Source of the DNA: an uncultured bacterium
Lineage (GTDB): Bacteria > Bacteroidota > Bacteroidia > Chitinophagales > Chitinophagaceae
Length of the DNA: 64,000 nt
Assembly (NCBI GenBank): GCA_903920455.1
Contig: CAIXLY010000007.1
Location: 62,001-126,000, forward strand
Direction of reading: 5' to 3'
Under the pieces are notes generated by a model. That model was given only the letters and a program-made list of their open reading frames with translations, ran no database searches and was not told where the DNA came from. Both the position numbers and the translations under genes were made by a program. Positions 34,662 to 45,245 of this stretch are shown one piece after another (the first letter of the stretch is position 1; each line of letters begins with the position of its first letter).

Positions 34662-34775
34662 TTATTTTGAAATCAAATAAAAGAAAATGATCTCTGCAAA
34701 CAACAACAAAATTACAAGAGCATACCAGTATGACCAGCACGGAAATATGGGTGGCTTTTCATCCATATTGGTCAT
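34662..34775 (-). CDS. 37-residue membrane peptide upstream of the symporter
   Basis: MTNMDEKPPIFPCWSYWY then one membrane helix (ALVILLLFAEIIFFYLI) and SK at the end. ATG at 34773-34775 overlaps the TGA of the upstream small gene in ATGA, and the TAA ends 4 bases before the symporter ATG. The strict packing, a clean membrane helix and aromatic-rich N terminus support a real gene that may be an accessory subunit of the symporter. No family recognised. Confidence 0.75.
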   Translation of the reverse strand: MTNMDEKPPIFPCWSYWYALVILLLFAEIIFFYLISK

Positions 34776-34927
34776 CGCTTGTCGCGTTTATATATAATTG
34801 CAGCAATAATTATTCCAATCAACAATCCCAATCCGATTTTCTTTCTCACTAGCGCAATCAGCAATCCAACCCCTATGCCCACCACCAATGCAAAAACCGG
34901 TGAACGTTCTTTTCTATTTTGTTCCAT
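34772..34927 (-). CDS. 51-residue membrane protein in the PIG-L/symporter operon
   Basis: Starts MEQNRKERSPVFALVVGIG and contains two short hydrophobic runs (VFALVVGIGVGLLIALV and IGLGLLIGIIIAAIIY) separated by RKK, ending YKRDKR. Its ATG (34925-34927) lies within the last codons of the PIG-L gene (14-base overlap) and its TGA overlaps the next ATG. Glycine-rich hairpin membrane protein; no family recognised. Confidence 0.75.
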   Translation of the reverse strand: MEQNRKERSPVFALVVGIGVGLLIALVRKKIGLGLLIGIIIAAIIYKRDKR

Positions 34928-37268
34928 TGATTTTTAAATTAGGATTTGAAATCAAATTCGCAAATAGCCTGAATGCTCCAGGAACACCAGCGGGGAGTTG
35001 ACGAAAGAATACAAGTCCGGTGTAAATAAACCTGCCCTTTCCTTCCTTACAAACAATCAAACTTCCCTTTAGATCAGCCTCTCCCTTATCATGCATGGCC
35101 AGTAATGGCTTATAATCTTTGTCAAAGGCATCTGCAAAGTAAATGCCACGCTCTTGAACCCATCCAGAAAAATCAGCTGAACTGATCTTATTGGGATGGT
35201 TCATCAATGTATCTTTTTCATCAAGTATCATTACTGCTGCATCTTCATCAGTCACTCGTCCTCTGTTGATGTTGAATGGCTTTGGACCAATGCCAGTACT
35301 TAGTGGGCCAACATAATTATTGGTGTTATACTGAACAACCATATTGCCACCATTTCTCACATAGTTCATGAGAATTTCATTTTTCCCTATAAGCCATTCA
35401 TGCACATTATAAGCCCTCACTCCCAATACGATGGCATCGTATTGAGAAATCTTTTCCTCATACACATCAGCCTTGCTCAATTCCGTCACTTCATATCCCA
35501 GGAGCTTGATCATTTCAGGAAGCCTATCACCTGCACCAACAATGTATCCAATTTTTTTCCCAGTTGTTTTGATATCTGCTGAGATGACCAACCGATCTCC
35601 CTTTTTGAAATACACAATGCTTGGGATATGCTCATATTCAATTTTTCTCAACACCGGCAAGCCCGTTGCATTTTCAACTGCAGTAACATGTTTGCTGGTC
35701 GCTGATTTCGAGGCAGCTTGATTGATCAGTACTGGAGTAGGCGCAACAGCAACCGTTTGTGCTGGCACTACAGAGACTGGATGAAAAAATTCTCCTTTGG
35801 CAGGATCAACAACACGAAAATTGATTGGGAACTCGTAGGGGATAATTAAGCCAGCAATTAACAAGGAAGCCTTAACAATGAAACTTGGTTTGTTTTCTGG
35901 CATTCCGATCAAGCGTTGATCATTGACATTAAAATATCCTTTATTCATTTCATTAACCAACCAATAAGGTTGTGATAAAGTAGTTGGAGCCGGAACAGAA
36001 ATTATTGAAGTCCAGTTGATATTTTTCTTAAGCACTAGCCCGACATCCCGCTTCTGCCCATTCACTTCAACAGCATCAAGCTTAACAGCCACAGTGGAAC
36101 GGTTGATGATTGCCAGATTCAACTTCAAGCTATCGCCCAGTTTAACCAGCTGCCTATCCGACAACGCTTCAAAATGAATTCCAGCTGCCATTTGAATTAA
36201 TCCATCTACTTCGGCCATTTTAATCTTCTTCCAATACTCATCCTTTAAATTGGCCAGTTCTTTTTTTATTTCGATCAATGCGGGCAATGAAGCTGAAGGA
36301 TCATTCATATTATATCCAGCAATCAACGCGTCAACCTTGGCAGCAATAGAAGTCCCGCCCTCAACTCTACCCCAACCATCAACAATATCATCCATCAGGT
36401 CTTGCTTTGCCTTGTCACCCATAGTGTACAAAAAATATTCAGTTGAGCTGCCACGGGATGAAGCAGAGCCAAATCCCTGACTGCGGTGCTTACTTCTCCC
36501 TTCCGCTGATAGCTCTCCAATACTTTTACCAAGCAAAGGAAGATAGCCCCCGAGATCAATTTTAAGCTGGTCATCTGAGGTGGTATTTGTAGAACCAAAA
36601 CTGTAGGTATTCCAAAGTATTCTCTTGGCTTGCCATGGACCAACTCCAAATGTAAACTGTTCTGTAAAACGGGTTGGGTCGGCTGCGGCGATGAATGCCT
36701 CTCTGGCAATCACTGCTGAAGCAGAATGATGTCCATGTCCTGCGCGGTTATCCTCCGGAAATCTTGTAACGATGATATCTGGACGAAAATTACGAATCAC
36801 CCAAACCGCATCAGCGAGTACTTTTTCCTTATCCCACAACATGAGCGCCTCTTCGGTGCTTTTACAGTAACCAAAATCATATGCCCTTGTAAAAAACTGC
36901 TCTGCACCATCTACCCTTCTTGCAGCGAGAAGCTCTTGCGTTCTGATCAGTCCCAACTCAACACCCTGCTCCTCTCCAATTAGGTTTTGTCCGCCATCGC
37001 CCCGCGTCATGGCCAGGTATCCTGTTCGATACTGCCTTTCCCTAGCCATGTAGGCAAGGAAACGCGTATTCTCATCATCGGGGTGTGCCGCAACATAAAG
37101 CACAGAACCCAGCACAGCTAGTTTTTTCATGCCATGCAGTATCTCACCACTGCTCATCTGATGAGTGGACTGAGATTGGACCAAACCCGAAAAGAAAAGC
37201 GAAAACATTACTGCTGGCAGTAAGGGTTTCAACAAACACTGGAATATGCTTGAACAAGATTTAACCAT
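34914..37268 (-). CDS. Exported PIG-L/LmbE-family deacetylase with C-terminal amidotransferase-like domain
   Basis: 784 residues. Signal peptide (about 1-32). The PIG-L N-acetylglucosaminyl deacetylase domain occupies roughly 50-290 with the zinc motif AHPDDE at 61-66, LAMTRGDGGQN, and GHGHHSAS near 178. A central beta-rich segment follows, and the C-terminal 200 residues (VGAGDRLPEMIKLLGYEVTEL, YDAIVLGVRAYN, YVRNGGNMVVQYNTN) resemble a ThuA/glutamine-amidotransferase-like fold. It probably deacetylates amino-sugar glycans outside the cytoplasm; the symporter downstream may import the product. First gene of the operon, divergent from ggt. Confidence 0.9.
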   Translation of the reverse strand: MVKSCSSIFQCLLKPLLPAVMFSLFFSGLVQSQSTHQMSSGEILHGMKKLAVLGSVLYVAAHPDDENTRFLAYMARERQYRTGYLAMTRGDGGQNLIGEEQGVELGLIRTQELLAARRVDGAEQFFTRAYDFGYCKSTEEALMLWDKEKVLADAVWVIRNFRPDIIVTRFPEDNRAGHGHHSASAVIAREAFIAAADPTRFTEQFTFGVGPWQAKRILWNTYSFGSTNTTSDDQLKIDLGGYLPLLGKSIGELSAEGRSKHRSQGFGSASSRGSSTEYFLYTMGDKAKQDLMDDIVDGWGRVEGGTSIAAKVDALIAGYNMNDPSASLPALIEIKKELANLKDEYWKKIKMAEVDGLIQMAAGIHFEALSDRQLVKLGDSLKLNLAIINRSTVAVKLDAVEVNGQKRDVGLVLKKNINWTSIISVPAPTTLSQPYWLVNEMNKGYFNVNDQRLIGMPENKPSFIVKASLLIAGLIIPYEFPINFRVVDPAKGEFFHPVSVVPAQTVAVAPTPVLINQAASKSATSKHVTAVENATGLPVLRKIEYEHIPSIVYFKKGDRLVISADIKTTGKKIGYIVGAGDRLPEMIKLLGYEVTELSKADVYEEKISQYDAIVLGVRAYNVHEWLIGKNEILMNYVRNGGNMVVQYNTNNYVGPLSTGIGPKPFNINRGRVTDEDAAVMILDEKDTLMNHPNKISSADFSGWVQERGIYFADAFDKDYKPLLAMHDKGEADLKGSLIVCKEGKGRFIYTGLVFFRQLPAGVPGAFRLFANLISNPNLKINGTK

Positions 37269-37369
37269 GGGAAATCATTCAATAATTTATTTCGTTAAAA
37301 ATAGCGAAATGAGCCGACTAGCATCCCACTCCAGAAGATTACTTTTAAAATCATCTTTATCTTTAACCG

Positions 37370-39106
37370 ATGAAGCAACACATGACCTCGGGCAGCATAA
37401 TCGCTTGCTTACTCGTCCATTTCCTTTTTATCTCATGCAGTTTTGCACAGTCAGACACCAGCATCAACCCATATCATTATTCCATTTCAAAAATAGCCAA
37501 GGGAAATCATGGCGCCGTTTCATCTGCCCACCCATTGGCAAGCATGGTTGGACTAGCGATACTCAAGCAAGGAGGCAATGCATTTGATGCTGCAATTGCA
37601 GTACAATTGGCCCTTGCCGTAGTATACCCCAATGCGGGAAATCTTGGCGGTGGAGGCTTTCTTGTGGCGCATACAAAATCAAGTAAATCGGTAGCCATAG
37701 ACTTTAGAGAAAAAGCCCCAGGGAGCGCAACTAGAGATATGTACCTAGACTCACTAGGCAATCCATTGGTTGGGCTAAGTGAGGATGGGCCCCTTTCCAG
37801 TGGAGTGCCTGGTACGGTAGCCGGACTCTTCAGCACCCTGAGGTATGCATTGCTCCCGTTTCAGGATCTCATTCAACCCTCAATTGATTTGGCTGAAAAA
37901 GGATTTGCGATCACAGAATCTGAAGCAGAAACACTGAACAGCCATCAAGATGATTTCCGCAAATACAGTACAGAGACTACCGTCTTCATTAAAAAAGAAC
38001 CTTGGAAAGCTCATGACACCTTAATCCAGAAAGAACTTGCACAAACCCTGATTCGAATTCGAGAACATGGAATGAAAGATTTCTATCAAGGAGAAACTGC
38101 AAGACTAATTGTTGAAGAAATGAAAAGGGGCAATGGAAAAATATCAATGCAGGACCTTGCCAACTACAACGCAATAGAGAGAACCCCTATGACATTCAAA
38201 TACAAGGGACATCAGATCATTGGAATGCCCATGCCCAGCAGCGGTTCACTCTTAATGCTACAAATCATGAAGATAGTTGAAGATAGAGACATAGGAAAGA
38301 TGGGCTTTCAATCACCAGAAGCTGTTCAGTTGATGGTTGAAGCAGAACGAAGGGCTTTTGCAGACAGGGCGGAGTATATGGGAGATGCGGATTTCGTAAA
38401 AGTTCCGGTCAAAAAATTATCTGATGCTGGCTACATAAAAAACCGAATGAAAGACTATGTAACGGGGAAAGCAACTCCAAGTAATATTGTAAGCCCTGGA
38501 GATATTAACCCCGAATCTGAAGAAACCACTCACCTTTCTATTGCCGATCGCTATGGAAATGCAGTCAGTGTTACTACTACATTAAATGGATTGTATGGCT
38601 CAAGAACAGTGGTTGGTGGTGCAGGATTTCTTTTAAACAACCAGATGGATGACTTCAGCATCAAACCTGGGGTGCCCAATATTTACGGGGCTATTGGCAA
38701 AGAGGCCAATGCCATTGCTCCTGGAAAACGAATGCTTAGTTCTATGTCGCCCACCATAGTGCTAAAAAACAATAAACCCTATCTCGTTGTTGGAACGCCA
38801 GGTGGCACAACCATCCCAACCACGGTGTTTCAGACCATCATCAACATCATAGAATTTCGTCAGTCAGCATTCGATGCAGTGAACAACCCAAAATTTCATC
38901 ACCAATGGCTACCTGATCAAGTCTTGGTAGAAGAAGAAATTCCTTCGAAACTGATTAATTCACTCCATGCCATGGGATACAAAACCACAACAACACCTGA
39001 AATTGGGAGAACTGAGTTAATCAAGATTAATTGGAAGGGTAAAAAAAGCGCCTCATTTGAGGCAATTGCAGATAAGCGTGGAGATGATCATGCTGCTGCG
39101 TTTTAA
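37370..39106 (+). CDS. ggt: Gamma-glutamyltranspeptidase
   Basis: 578 residues, secreted to the periplasm (hydrophobic leader ending FISCSFAQS). Ntn-hydrolase made as a proenzyme that cuts itself before a Thr: EETTHLSIADRYGNAVSVTTTLNGLYG near residue 384 contains the processing Thr (TTHLS). Other family motifs are GGNAFDAAIAVQLAL, GNLGGGGFLVAH, DFREKAPGSA, and SSMSPTIVLKN...GTPGGTTIP. It splits glutathione and gamma-glutamyl compounds. The leader Cys in FISCS could be a lipobox, so lipid anchoring is possible. Confidence 0.95.
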   Translation: MKQHMTSGSIIACLLVHFLFISCSFAQSDTSINPYHYSISKIAKGNHGAVSSAHPLASMVGLAILKQGGNAFDAAIAVQLALAVVYPNAGNLGGGGFLVAHTKSSKSVAIDFREKAPGSATRDMYLDSLGNPLVGLSEDGPLSSGVPGTVAGLFSTLRYALLPFQDLIQPSIDLAEKGFAITESEAETLNSHQDDFRKYSTETTVFIKKEPWKAHDTLIQKELAQTLIRIREHGMKDFYQGETARLIVEEMKRGNGKISMQDLANYNAIERTPMTFKYKGHQIIGMPMPSSGSLLMLQIMKIVEDRDIGKMGFQSPEAVQLMVEAERRAFADRAEYMGDADFVKVPVKKLSDAGYIKNRMKDYVTGKATPSNIVSPGDINPESEETTHLSIADRYGNAVSVTTTLNGLYGSRTVVGGAGFLLNNQMDDFSIKPGVPNIYGAIGKEANAIAPGKRMLSSMSPTIVLKNNKPYLVVGTPGGTTIPTTVFQTIINIIEFRQSAFDAVNNPKFHHQWLPDQVLVEEEIPSKLINSLHAMGYKTTTTPEIGRTELIKINWKGKKSASFEAIADKRGDDHAAAF

Positions 39107-39199
39107 TACCTTTTAAGTGAAGGGTAATTAGGTGCCAACACGTTAACTTTACAACAAAATCATCAACTGAAAAGAATCATCAACATAGCAGGTTATATC

Positions 39200-42100
39200 T
39201 TGGGGGGAATTATTATCCTTCTCCTCAGTATTTGGCTATTGATTCAATCAACCTTTATACAGACAAGGTTGGTACACTATGCAACGAGCCAACTCAGCAA
39301 AACACTAAAATCAGAAGTGAAAATCGGCTCAGTAGATTTTTCACCATTCAATAGATTTTATATCAATGATATTCTATTGAGGGATCAGGGAAAGGACACC
39401 CTTCTGTATGCAGGTGTCCTTAAAGTTAAAATTACCGAGTTGTTCTTTTTGAAGAAGGACATCACCCTTCACTATCTGGGATTAACAGATGCAGTGATCA
39501 ATACAAAACGAATAGACAGCATCTGGAACTATCAGTTTATTCTTGATGCATTGGGAACAGGCCAATCAAAAAAACAAGAATTGAAGCTTGACATCAAGGA
39601 CCTTGAATTGCAAAATATTCGATACCGTACAATTGACCAATGGAGAGGAGAAGACCAAAGCATCATAGTGGGTGACTTATCACTCTCAGCTGAGGACATC
39701 GACCTTGGGAAAAAGATTGTTAGCATAAACAATATAAAACTAGATGGGGTGTTATTTGACATCAATCAATACACAGGCAACAGGCCCGATTCATTAAGGC
39801 CAAAAAGAAACAAAGTAACTCCAGGAGAATTGCAATGGAACAAAAACCAGTGGCAGATTAGCTCAAAAAGTATTACGCTTAAAAACAGCAGATTCTCTAG
39901 CAATGTAAAAACAGAAAGAGCTCCTTTCCCATACTTTGACGGGCTCCATCTGAACTTTTCTGATATCAATGGAGAGATAAATGACGTAAAATTTGTAAAT
40001 GATACCATCTCTGGAGACATACAATTAAGTACCAAAGAAAGAAGTGGATTTGAAGTAACCTCCCTCCAGGCAAAGATGCGCATGAGCCCAGTGATCATGG
40101 CATTTGACCAACTGAAAATTATTACCCCTTACAGCAGGATTGGGAATTCTTTTTCTATGGGCTACACTTCTTTCAACGACGATATGAAAGACTTTGTGAC
40201 CAATGTCTTTTTAAAAGGCGATCTTAAAAATAGCAATGTAGACATCAGGGACATTGCCTTTTTTGCGCCTGCACTCAAGAATAAAAAAATTAGCTTGGTG
40301 CTCAACGGAAAAGTAAATGGTACGGTGAGTGCCCTTAAAGCTGAAAACATTAAACTCGACTATGGAAACAATACATCCATTAAAGGAGATCTTAGCATTA
40401 CAGGCCTTCCCAATATAAACAAAACGACCTATAGCTTCAAGACTACATCAATGGTGTCCAGCATAGGAGATATCAAAAAGATTATCCCAACACTAGAGAA
40501 GTCAATTGGATTAAACCTCAGTCCACTAGGAACTATAGGGTTCAAAGGCAATGTTACTTATCTAGGCAATGATATAAAGATTAACGGCAAACTCAATACT
40601 GCACTCGGATCTGCAAGCAGCAACTTGACTATCAAAAATAGTGGCAGCAAATTGCAGCGACTCATTGCCACAGGCAATATTGAAGGAATACATGCTGGTA
40701 AATTGTTGGCGATATCAACTCTTGGAAAGGTATCTGGAAAGTATGCTATCAGAGGAAAGGGACAGCGAGATGTTGAATTCAATGCGACACTCAATGCCGT
40801 TGAATTTAATGCTTATGATTATGCCGGCGTAAACATCAAAGGGAATTTCACGAATAGAAATATAAAATCTCTTGTGAATATTGACGATCGAAACCTGAAT
40901 GCCTCAATCTTAGCACAGGTTGACCTCAGCGGTAAGACTCCTAGAACCAGTATCGATACGCGTATTGTTTCGTCTGATTTGAAAGCATTGAAATTCACTA
41001 GCATGCCGCTGCAATTTTCCGGTAGCAGCAAAATTAATGTAGATGGCAGTACACTTGACAACATGATTGGCAGTGCTGAATTTGATCAATTGTATGTTGG
41101 CCGTGAAAAACAAACCTATCAATTTGATAAGATTCTTGTAAAAGCCGAGAACGTAGGCCCCTATAGATCATTCTCTGTACAAGGCAATGATATTGATGCA
41201 AGGATCAGAGGCCACTTTGACTTTGCTGAACTTTCTGCGACATTTAATCAATACTTCAGCAAATACTATCCACTCTACTTTAAAAAAACTGCTCCTCCAA
41301 AAAGAGACCAAGACCTGTCGTTTAGTTTTGAGTTGAAAAATGCCACTTCGATTTTAAAGATACTAGACAATGGGATGAGCGGCATGAATTATAGCAATAT
41401 TGAAGGCAGTATCGACACCAGAAATAACCTCTTTAGTATTAATGCTACAATCCCTAAACTGATTTACAAGAAAGTAGCTGTGTTTGATTTTTCTTTTGAT
41501 GCAGATGGTGATTCAGACAGTTTGAAAATGTTTTCAAAAGCCAGCTCCGTTGTTTTTAATGACAGTCTGTTTTTCCCAAACAACGAGATCCACATACGCT
41601 CGGCCAAAGATGTATCACTTATTGATATCAAAACGATTTCGGACCAATCCCTTTATGGCGCAAACCTATCGGCAACCATCAACAACCTCAAAGATGGGAT
41701 CAACATCCATTTTAATCGTTCTTCTCTCGTCTTTAACGACAAAACATGGAACATTGAAAAAGATGGTGATGTAATTATTAGCAAATCGCTTTTTGATGCA
41801 AAGAACTTCATGATAACTAACGGAAACCAAGCCATTAGCATCATCACCCTGCCACCAGAAGCAAACAGAAAGCAAACCATAATTTTAAGTTTGGATAAAG
41901 TAAACTTAGGAGACATACTTCCATTTGTCATTAAGCAGCCAAGGATTCAGGGTATCACTACAGGCGACATCACACTCGAAGATCCTTTCAAAAACCTAAA
42001 AATGTATCTTAATGCCCAAACCGACAAGACTAGGTTTGAGGAGGATTCCATTGGAATAACAACACTTAACGCCTTTTGGGATAGCAAAGAAAAAAGAGCA

Positions 42101-43903
42101 AGCTATTTTTTTGAATCGAACAATCCAAACTACCAAATTGATGTAAATGGAAAGCTGGATTTAAATGAAACAAAAGAGGGTGCAATAGAAACCGATATCA
42201 ATATTGACAACCTAAAGCTTGGGGTACTTAAGCCTTATCTTGGGGTCGTATTCAGCAACCTAGAGGGCTTTGGCAATGGAAAATTAAAAATTAGTGGTAG
42301 CCTCAAGGAGCCAGATCTTATTGGATCAGTAAAAGTAACTGAGTCAAAAGTTACGATCGCCTATACCCAATGTACCTATCAGTTGCAAGACCCCGTCATT
42401 GAATTCAAGCCAGATATGATTTCATTCGGCGAAATTCAGCTGAAGGATATCTATGGAAATTCGGCTGTGTTCAAGGGAGATCTTGAGCATCATTTCTTCA
42501 GAAGATTTGGTTATAATCTTAGTGCGAGTTCAAAAAAATTACTGGTACTCAATACCACCAAAGCAAACAATGAACTTTTCTATGGCAAAGCCATAGCAAG
42601 ATTTAATTTCAACATGATCGGCCCAGAACAATTGATGAGAATGTATGTAAGTGGGTTGCCAGTAGATAGTTCAACAATTAACATCAATACCAGCACCAGC
42701 AGCAAGCAGTCTGCAGAAGTGGACTATATCCTATGGAAGTCTTATGGTGTTGAGATGAAAAAAGAATCGTTTGAAAACTCATCAAATCTAGTCATTGACC
42801 TTGACCTTACAGCTACCCCACTACTTAAGATGAATGTAATATTGGATGAATTAACTGGAGACATCATCTCAGGGGTAGGAAACGGTAACTTGAAAATTCA
42901 TACCGGCACAAAAGAAAACCTATCGATGATAGGTAGGTACAATATTGAGAGCGGTAATTATAATTTTAACTTCCAAGACATCTTTAAAAAACCATTTAAA
43001 TTAGAAGGTGGGGGTAGTAGCTACATCAGCTGGACAGGAGATCCACTTGATGCAGACATTAATGTAAATGCAACATACTTAGCAGAGAAAGTAAGAATGA
43101 GTACGTTATTTACCGATGCAAGCAACTCTTCTGTATCAGGTGTCAGCTCGGATGTATTGCGTGAAATCAGTGATGTTGAAGTGAGGTGCAACCTTACTGG
43201 AACACTGAGCAAATTGAATCCAAATTTCCAAATTGTCATCCCACAAAATAGTGCTGCAAGAACCAACAGCACCATTGACAGCAGGCTAAAAAATATCAAC
43301 CGAGATCAGCTGGAAGTGAGTAAACAGGCCACCTACCTGATTGTATTCAAAAGTTTTGCACCACAGTCTGCCATCGTTGCCAATGACCTGAATAGCCAAT
43401 TGATCAATACCACCATTTCAGGGGTAATCAACGGAATATTGTCAAGCAGTGTTCAAAACTTCTTCTCTAAAGTATTGGGGTCTAGTGTAGATGTAAATTT
43501 CAATTATTCAAGAAACCTCACCAGCATTACTGGTAGTACTGGAACCACAGGAACTAGCCAAAATAATTTTAGGGAAAATGTAAGCTTGCAGTTTATCAAG
43601 TCGATTATGGATGATAAATTGATCATCACATTTGGAAGCGACTTTAACTTTGCGACAGCAAGCAACAACTCTATCGCTACCAGTGGACAAACATTCTTAT
43701 TCCTGCCCGATGTGAATGTACAGTACAAAATTACTCCCGATGGGAAGTTTAGAACCTCCTTCTTTTATCGAAGCAGTTTTGACTTGCTGTCTACATCAGG
43801 AAAACGAAATAGAACCGGAGGAAATATTTCCTTTAGAACAGAATTTGATAAAATGTTTGGAACAAGAAAACGTCAGACTGAAGTTGTTCAAAAAGAAAAA
43901 TAA
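39200..43903 (+). CDS. tamB: Translocation and assembly module protein TamB-like (DUF490)
   Basis: At least 1567 residues: one N-terminal membrane helix, a very long beta-rich AsmA/TamB-like body, and a C-terminal TamB domain (LKIHTGTKENLSMIGRYNIESGNYNF, LDADINVNATYLAEKV). It spans the periplasm and is thought to guide lipids or outer-membrane proteins. The only standard start in frame is TTG 39200, but upstream codons read LKRIINIAGYI, a natural start of the helix with positive charges, beginning at a CTG at 39167; no ATG or GTG exists in this frame. The real start is therefore probably CTG 39167. Single gene after ggt. Confidence 0.92.
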   Translation: MGGIIILLLSIWLLIQSTFIQTRLVHYATSQLSKTLKSEVKIGSVDFSPFNRFYINDILLRDQGKDTLLYAGVLKVKITELFFLKKDITLHYLGLTDAVINTKRIDSIWNYQFILDALGTGQSKKQELKLDIKDLELQNIRYRTIDQWRGEDQSIIVGDLSLSAEDIDLGKKIVSINNIKLDGVLFDINQYTGNRPDSLRPKRNKVTPGELQWNKNQWQISSKSITLKNSRFSSNVKTERAPFPYFDGLHLNFSDINGEINDVKFVNDTISGDIQLSTKERSGFEVTSLQAKMRMSPVIMAFDQLKIITPYSRIGNSFSMGYTSFNDDMKDFVTNVFLKGDLKNSNVDIRDIAFFAPALKNKKISLVLNGKVNGTVSALKAENIKLDYGNNTSIKGDLSITGLPNINKTTYSFKTTSMVSSIGDIKKIIPTLEKSIGLNLSPLGTIGFKGNVTYLGNDIKINGKLNTALGSASSNLTIKNSGSKLQRLIATGNIEGIHAGKLLAISTLGKVSGKYAIRGKGQRDVEFNATLNAVEFNAYDYAGVNIKGNFTNRNIKSLVNIDDRNLNASILAQVDLSGKTPRTSIDTRIVSSDLKALKFTSMPLQFSGSSKINVDGSTLDNMIGSAEFDQLYVGREKQTYQFDKILVKAENVGPYRSFSVQGNDIDARIRGHFDFAELSATFNQYFSKYYPLYFKKTAPPKRDQDLSFSFELKNATSILKILDNGMSGMNYSNIEGSIDTRNNLFSINATIPKLIYKKVAVFDFSFDADGDSDSLKMFSKASSVVFNDSLFFPNNEIHIRSAKDVSLIDIKTISDQSLYGANLSATINNLKDGINIHFNRSSLVFNDKTWNIEKDGDVIISKSLFDAKNFMITNGNQAISIITLPPEANRKQTIILSLDKVNLGDILPFVIKQPRIQGITTGDITLEDPFKNLKMYLNAQTDKTRFEEDSIGITTLNAFWDSKEKRASYFFESNNPNYQIDVNGKLDLNETKEGAIETDINIDNLKLGVLKPYLGVVFSNLEGFGNGKLKISGSLKEPDLIGSVKVTESKVTIAYTQCTYQLQDPVIEFKPDMISFGEIQLKDIYGNSAVFKGDLEHHFFRRFGYNLSASSKKLLVLNTTKANNELFYGKAIARFNFNMIGPEQLMRMYVSGLPVDSSTININTSTSSKQSAEVDYILWKSYGVEMKKESFENSSNLVIDLDLTATPLLKMNVILDELTGDIISGVGNGNLKIHTGTKENLSMIGRYNIESGNYNFNFQDIFKKPFKLEGGGSSYISWTGDPLDADINVNATYLAEKVRMSTLFTDASNSSVSGVSSDVLREISDVEVRCNLTGTLSKLNPNFQIVIPQNSAARTNSTIDSRLKNINRDQLEVSKQATYLIVFKSFAPQSAIVANDLNSQLINTTISGVINGILSSSVQNFFSKVLGSSVDVNFNYSRNLTSITGSTGTTGTSQNNFRENVSLQFIKSIMDDKLIITFGSDFNFATASNNSIATSGQTFLFLPDVNVQYKITPDGKFRTSFFYRSSFDLLSTSGKRNRTGGNISFRTEFDKMFGTRKRQTEVVQKEK

Positions 43904-43997
43904 AATAACCAGACAGTCAGCCCCTATCTTAGTTTTGGGGAATTAGTTGCATGTAAAAACGTTGACTCCTCTTTAAATCACTGTCTGAATTCTTGCA

Positions 43998-45197
43998 CTA
44001 AATCTCATGTCCCATTTTATCCCTCTTGGTATTGAGATACTGTTCATTGTGGGGATTGGAGGATATTTTGATGGGAACTGATTCTATGATTTCTAATCCA
44101 TAGCCTTTTAATCCGGCTCTCTTTTTGGGATTGTTGCTAATCAGCCTAATGTGTGAAATGCCGAGGAATCTGAGGATTTGAGCTCCTACGCCATAGTCTC
44201 GCTGATCCGGCTGAAAACCAAGGTGAACGTTAGCTTCTACTGTATCCATTCCTTGTTCTTGCAACTGATAGGCTTTGAGTTTATTCAACAATCCAATTCC
44301 TCTGCCCTCTTGATTCATGTACAAGATCACCCCCTTCCCCTCTTTCTCTACCATCTCCATGGCTGCATGAAGTTGATCGCCACAATCGCAACGCAAAGAA
44401 CCTAGAATATCGCCAGTAAAACAGGATGAGTGAACGCGAACGAGCACTGGCTCATCCTTTGACCAAGTTCCTTTTACAAGCGCCATATGTTCAGGGCTAA
44501 GCGGATTATTGCGCTCTCTAAAAATCATGAGTTTGAAATCACCATACTTGGTTGGCATGTTGGCCGTGACCGGTTGTTCAATCAACGAATCCATTTGAAG
44601 CCTATATTCAATGAGGTCCTTTATTGAAATCAATTTCATATCCCACTGCTTGGCCATCTCAAGCAGTTGGGGGAGCCTAGCCATTGAACCATCATCATTC
44701 ATAATCTCTACAAGCACCCCTGCAGGCTCCATTCCGGCCAACCTAGACAAGTCAACTACTGCTTCCGTATGGCCAGATCTTCTCAATACACCACCTTTTT
44801 TAGCACGAAGTGGAAATATATGTCCGGGTCTACCCAAATCAGTTGGTTGTGTATTTGGATCAATCAGTGCCTGAACAGTTTTAGCCCGATCTTGCGCAGA
44901 GATACCAGAAGTGCATCCATGTCCAAGAAGATCGACAGAGACGGTAAAGGCAGTCTCGTGCAATGCAGTATTGTTATTGACCATCTGGTCTAGGCCAAGT
45001 TCATCACAACGTTGTTCCTCGAGAGCTGCACAAATAAGTCCACGACCAAACTTGCTCATGAAGTTGATCACCTCAGGCGTTACATTTCTGGCTGCGGTAA
45101 TGATATCACCCTCATTTTCCCTATCCTCGTCATCTACCACAATGACCATTTTCCCAAGCTTTAGGTCGGCAATAGCACTTTCAATCGAGTCCAACAT
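43998..45197 (-). CDS. ribBA: Bifunctional DHBP synthase / GTP cyclohydrolase II
   Basis: 399 residues, the usual length, catalysing two entry steps of riboflavin synthesis. N-terminal RibB domain: [14 protein letters not shown] near 20, RRSGHTEA near 137. C-terminal RibA domain: [24 protein letters not shown] near 253-276 (three zinc Cys), [22 protein letters not shown]. No FMN riboswitch is seen upstream. truB lies 48 bases upstream on the same strand, so co-transcription is possible. Confidence 0.97.
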   Translation of the reverse strand: MLDSIESAIADLKLGKMVIVVDDEDRENEGDIITAARNVTPEVINFMSKFGRGLICAALEEQRCDELGLDQMVNNNTALHETAFTVSVDLLGHGCTSGISAQDRAKTVQALIDPNTQPTDLGRPGHIFPLRAKKGGVLRRSGHTEAVVDLSRLAGMEPAGVLVEIMNDDGSMARLPQLLEMAKQWDMKLISIKDLIEYRLQMDSLIEQPVTANMPTKYGDFKLMIFRERNNPLSPEHMALVKGTWSKDEPVLVRVHSSCFTGDILGSLRCDCGDQLHAAMEMVEKEGKGVILYMNQEGRGIGLLNKLKAYQLQEQGMDTVEANVHLGFQPDQRDYGVGAQILRFLGISHIRLISNNPKKRAGLKGYGLEIIESVPIKISSNPHNEQYLNTKRDKMGHEI

Positions 45198-45245
45198 GCG
45201 TGTAGATTTTAAGCAAAATTATAAAAAGATTAAAGGCTTTAGGAA

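Noticed and set aside
39532..43728. Several minus-strand frames of 60-110 codons inside the TamB-like gene
   Set aside because: They are antisense shadows of one long coding frame with clear TamB character.
45198..45245. FMN riboswitch before ribBA
   Set aside because: The gap is only 48 bases and lacks the conserved RFN core.
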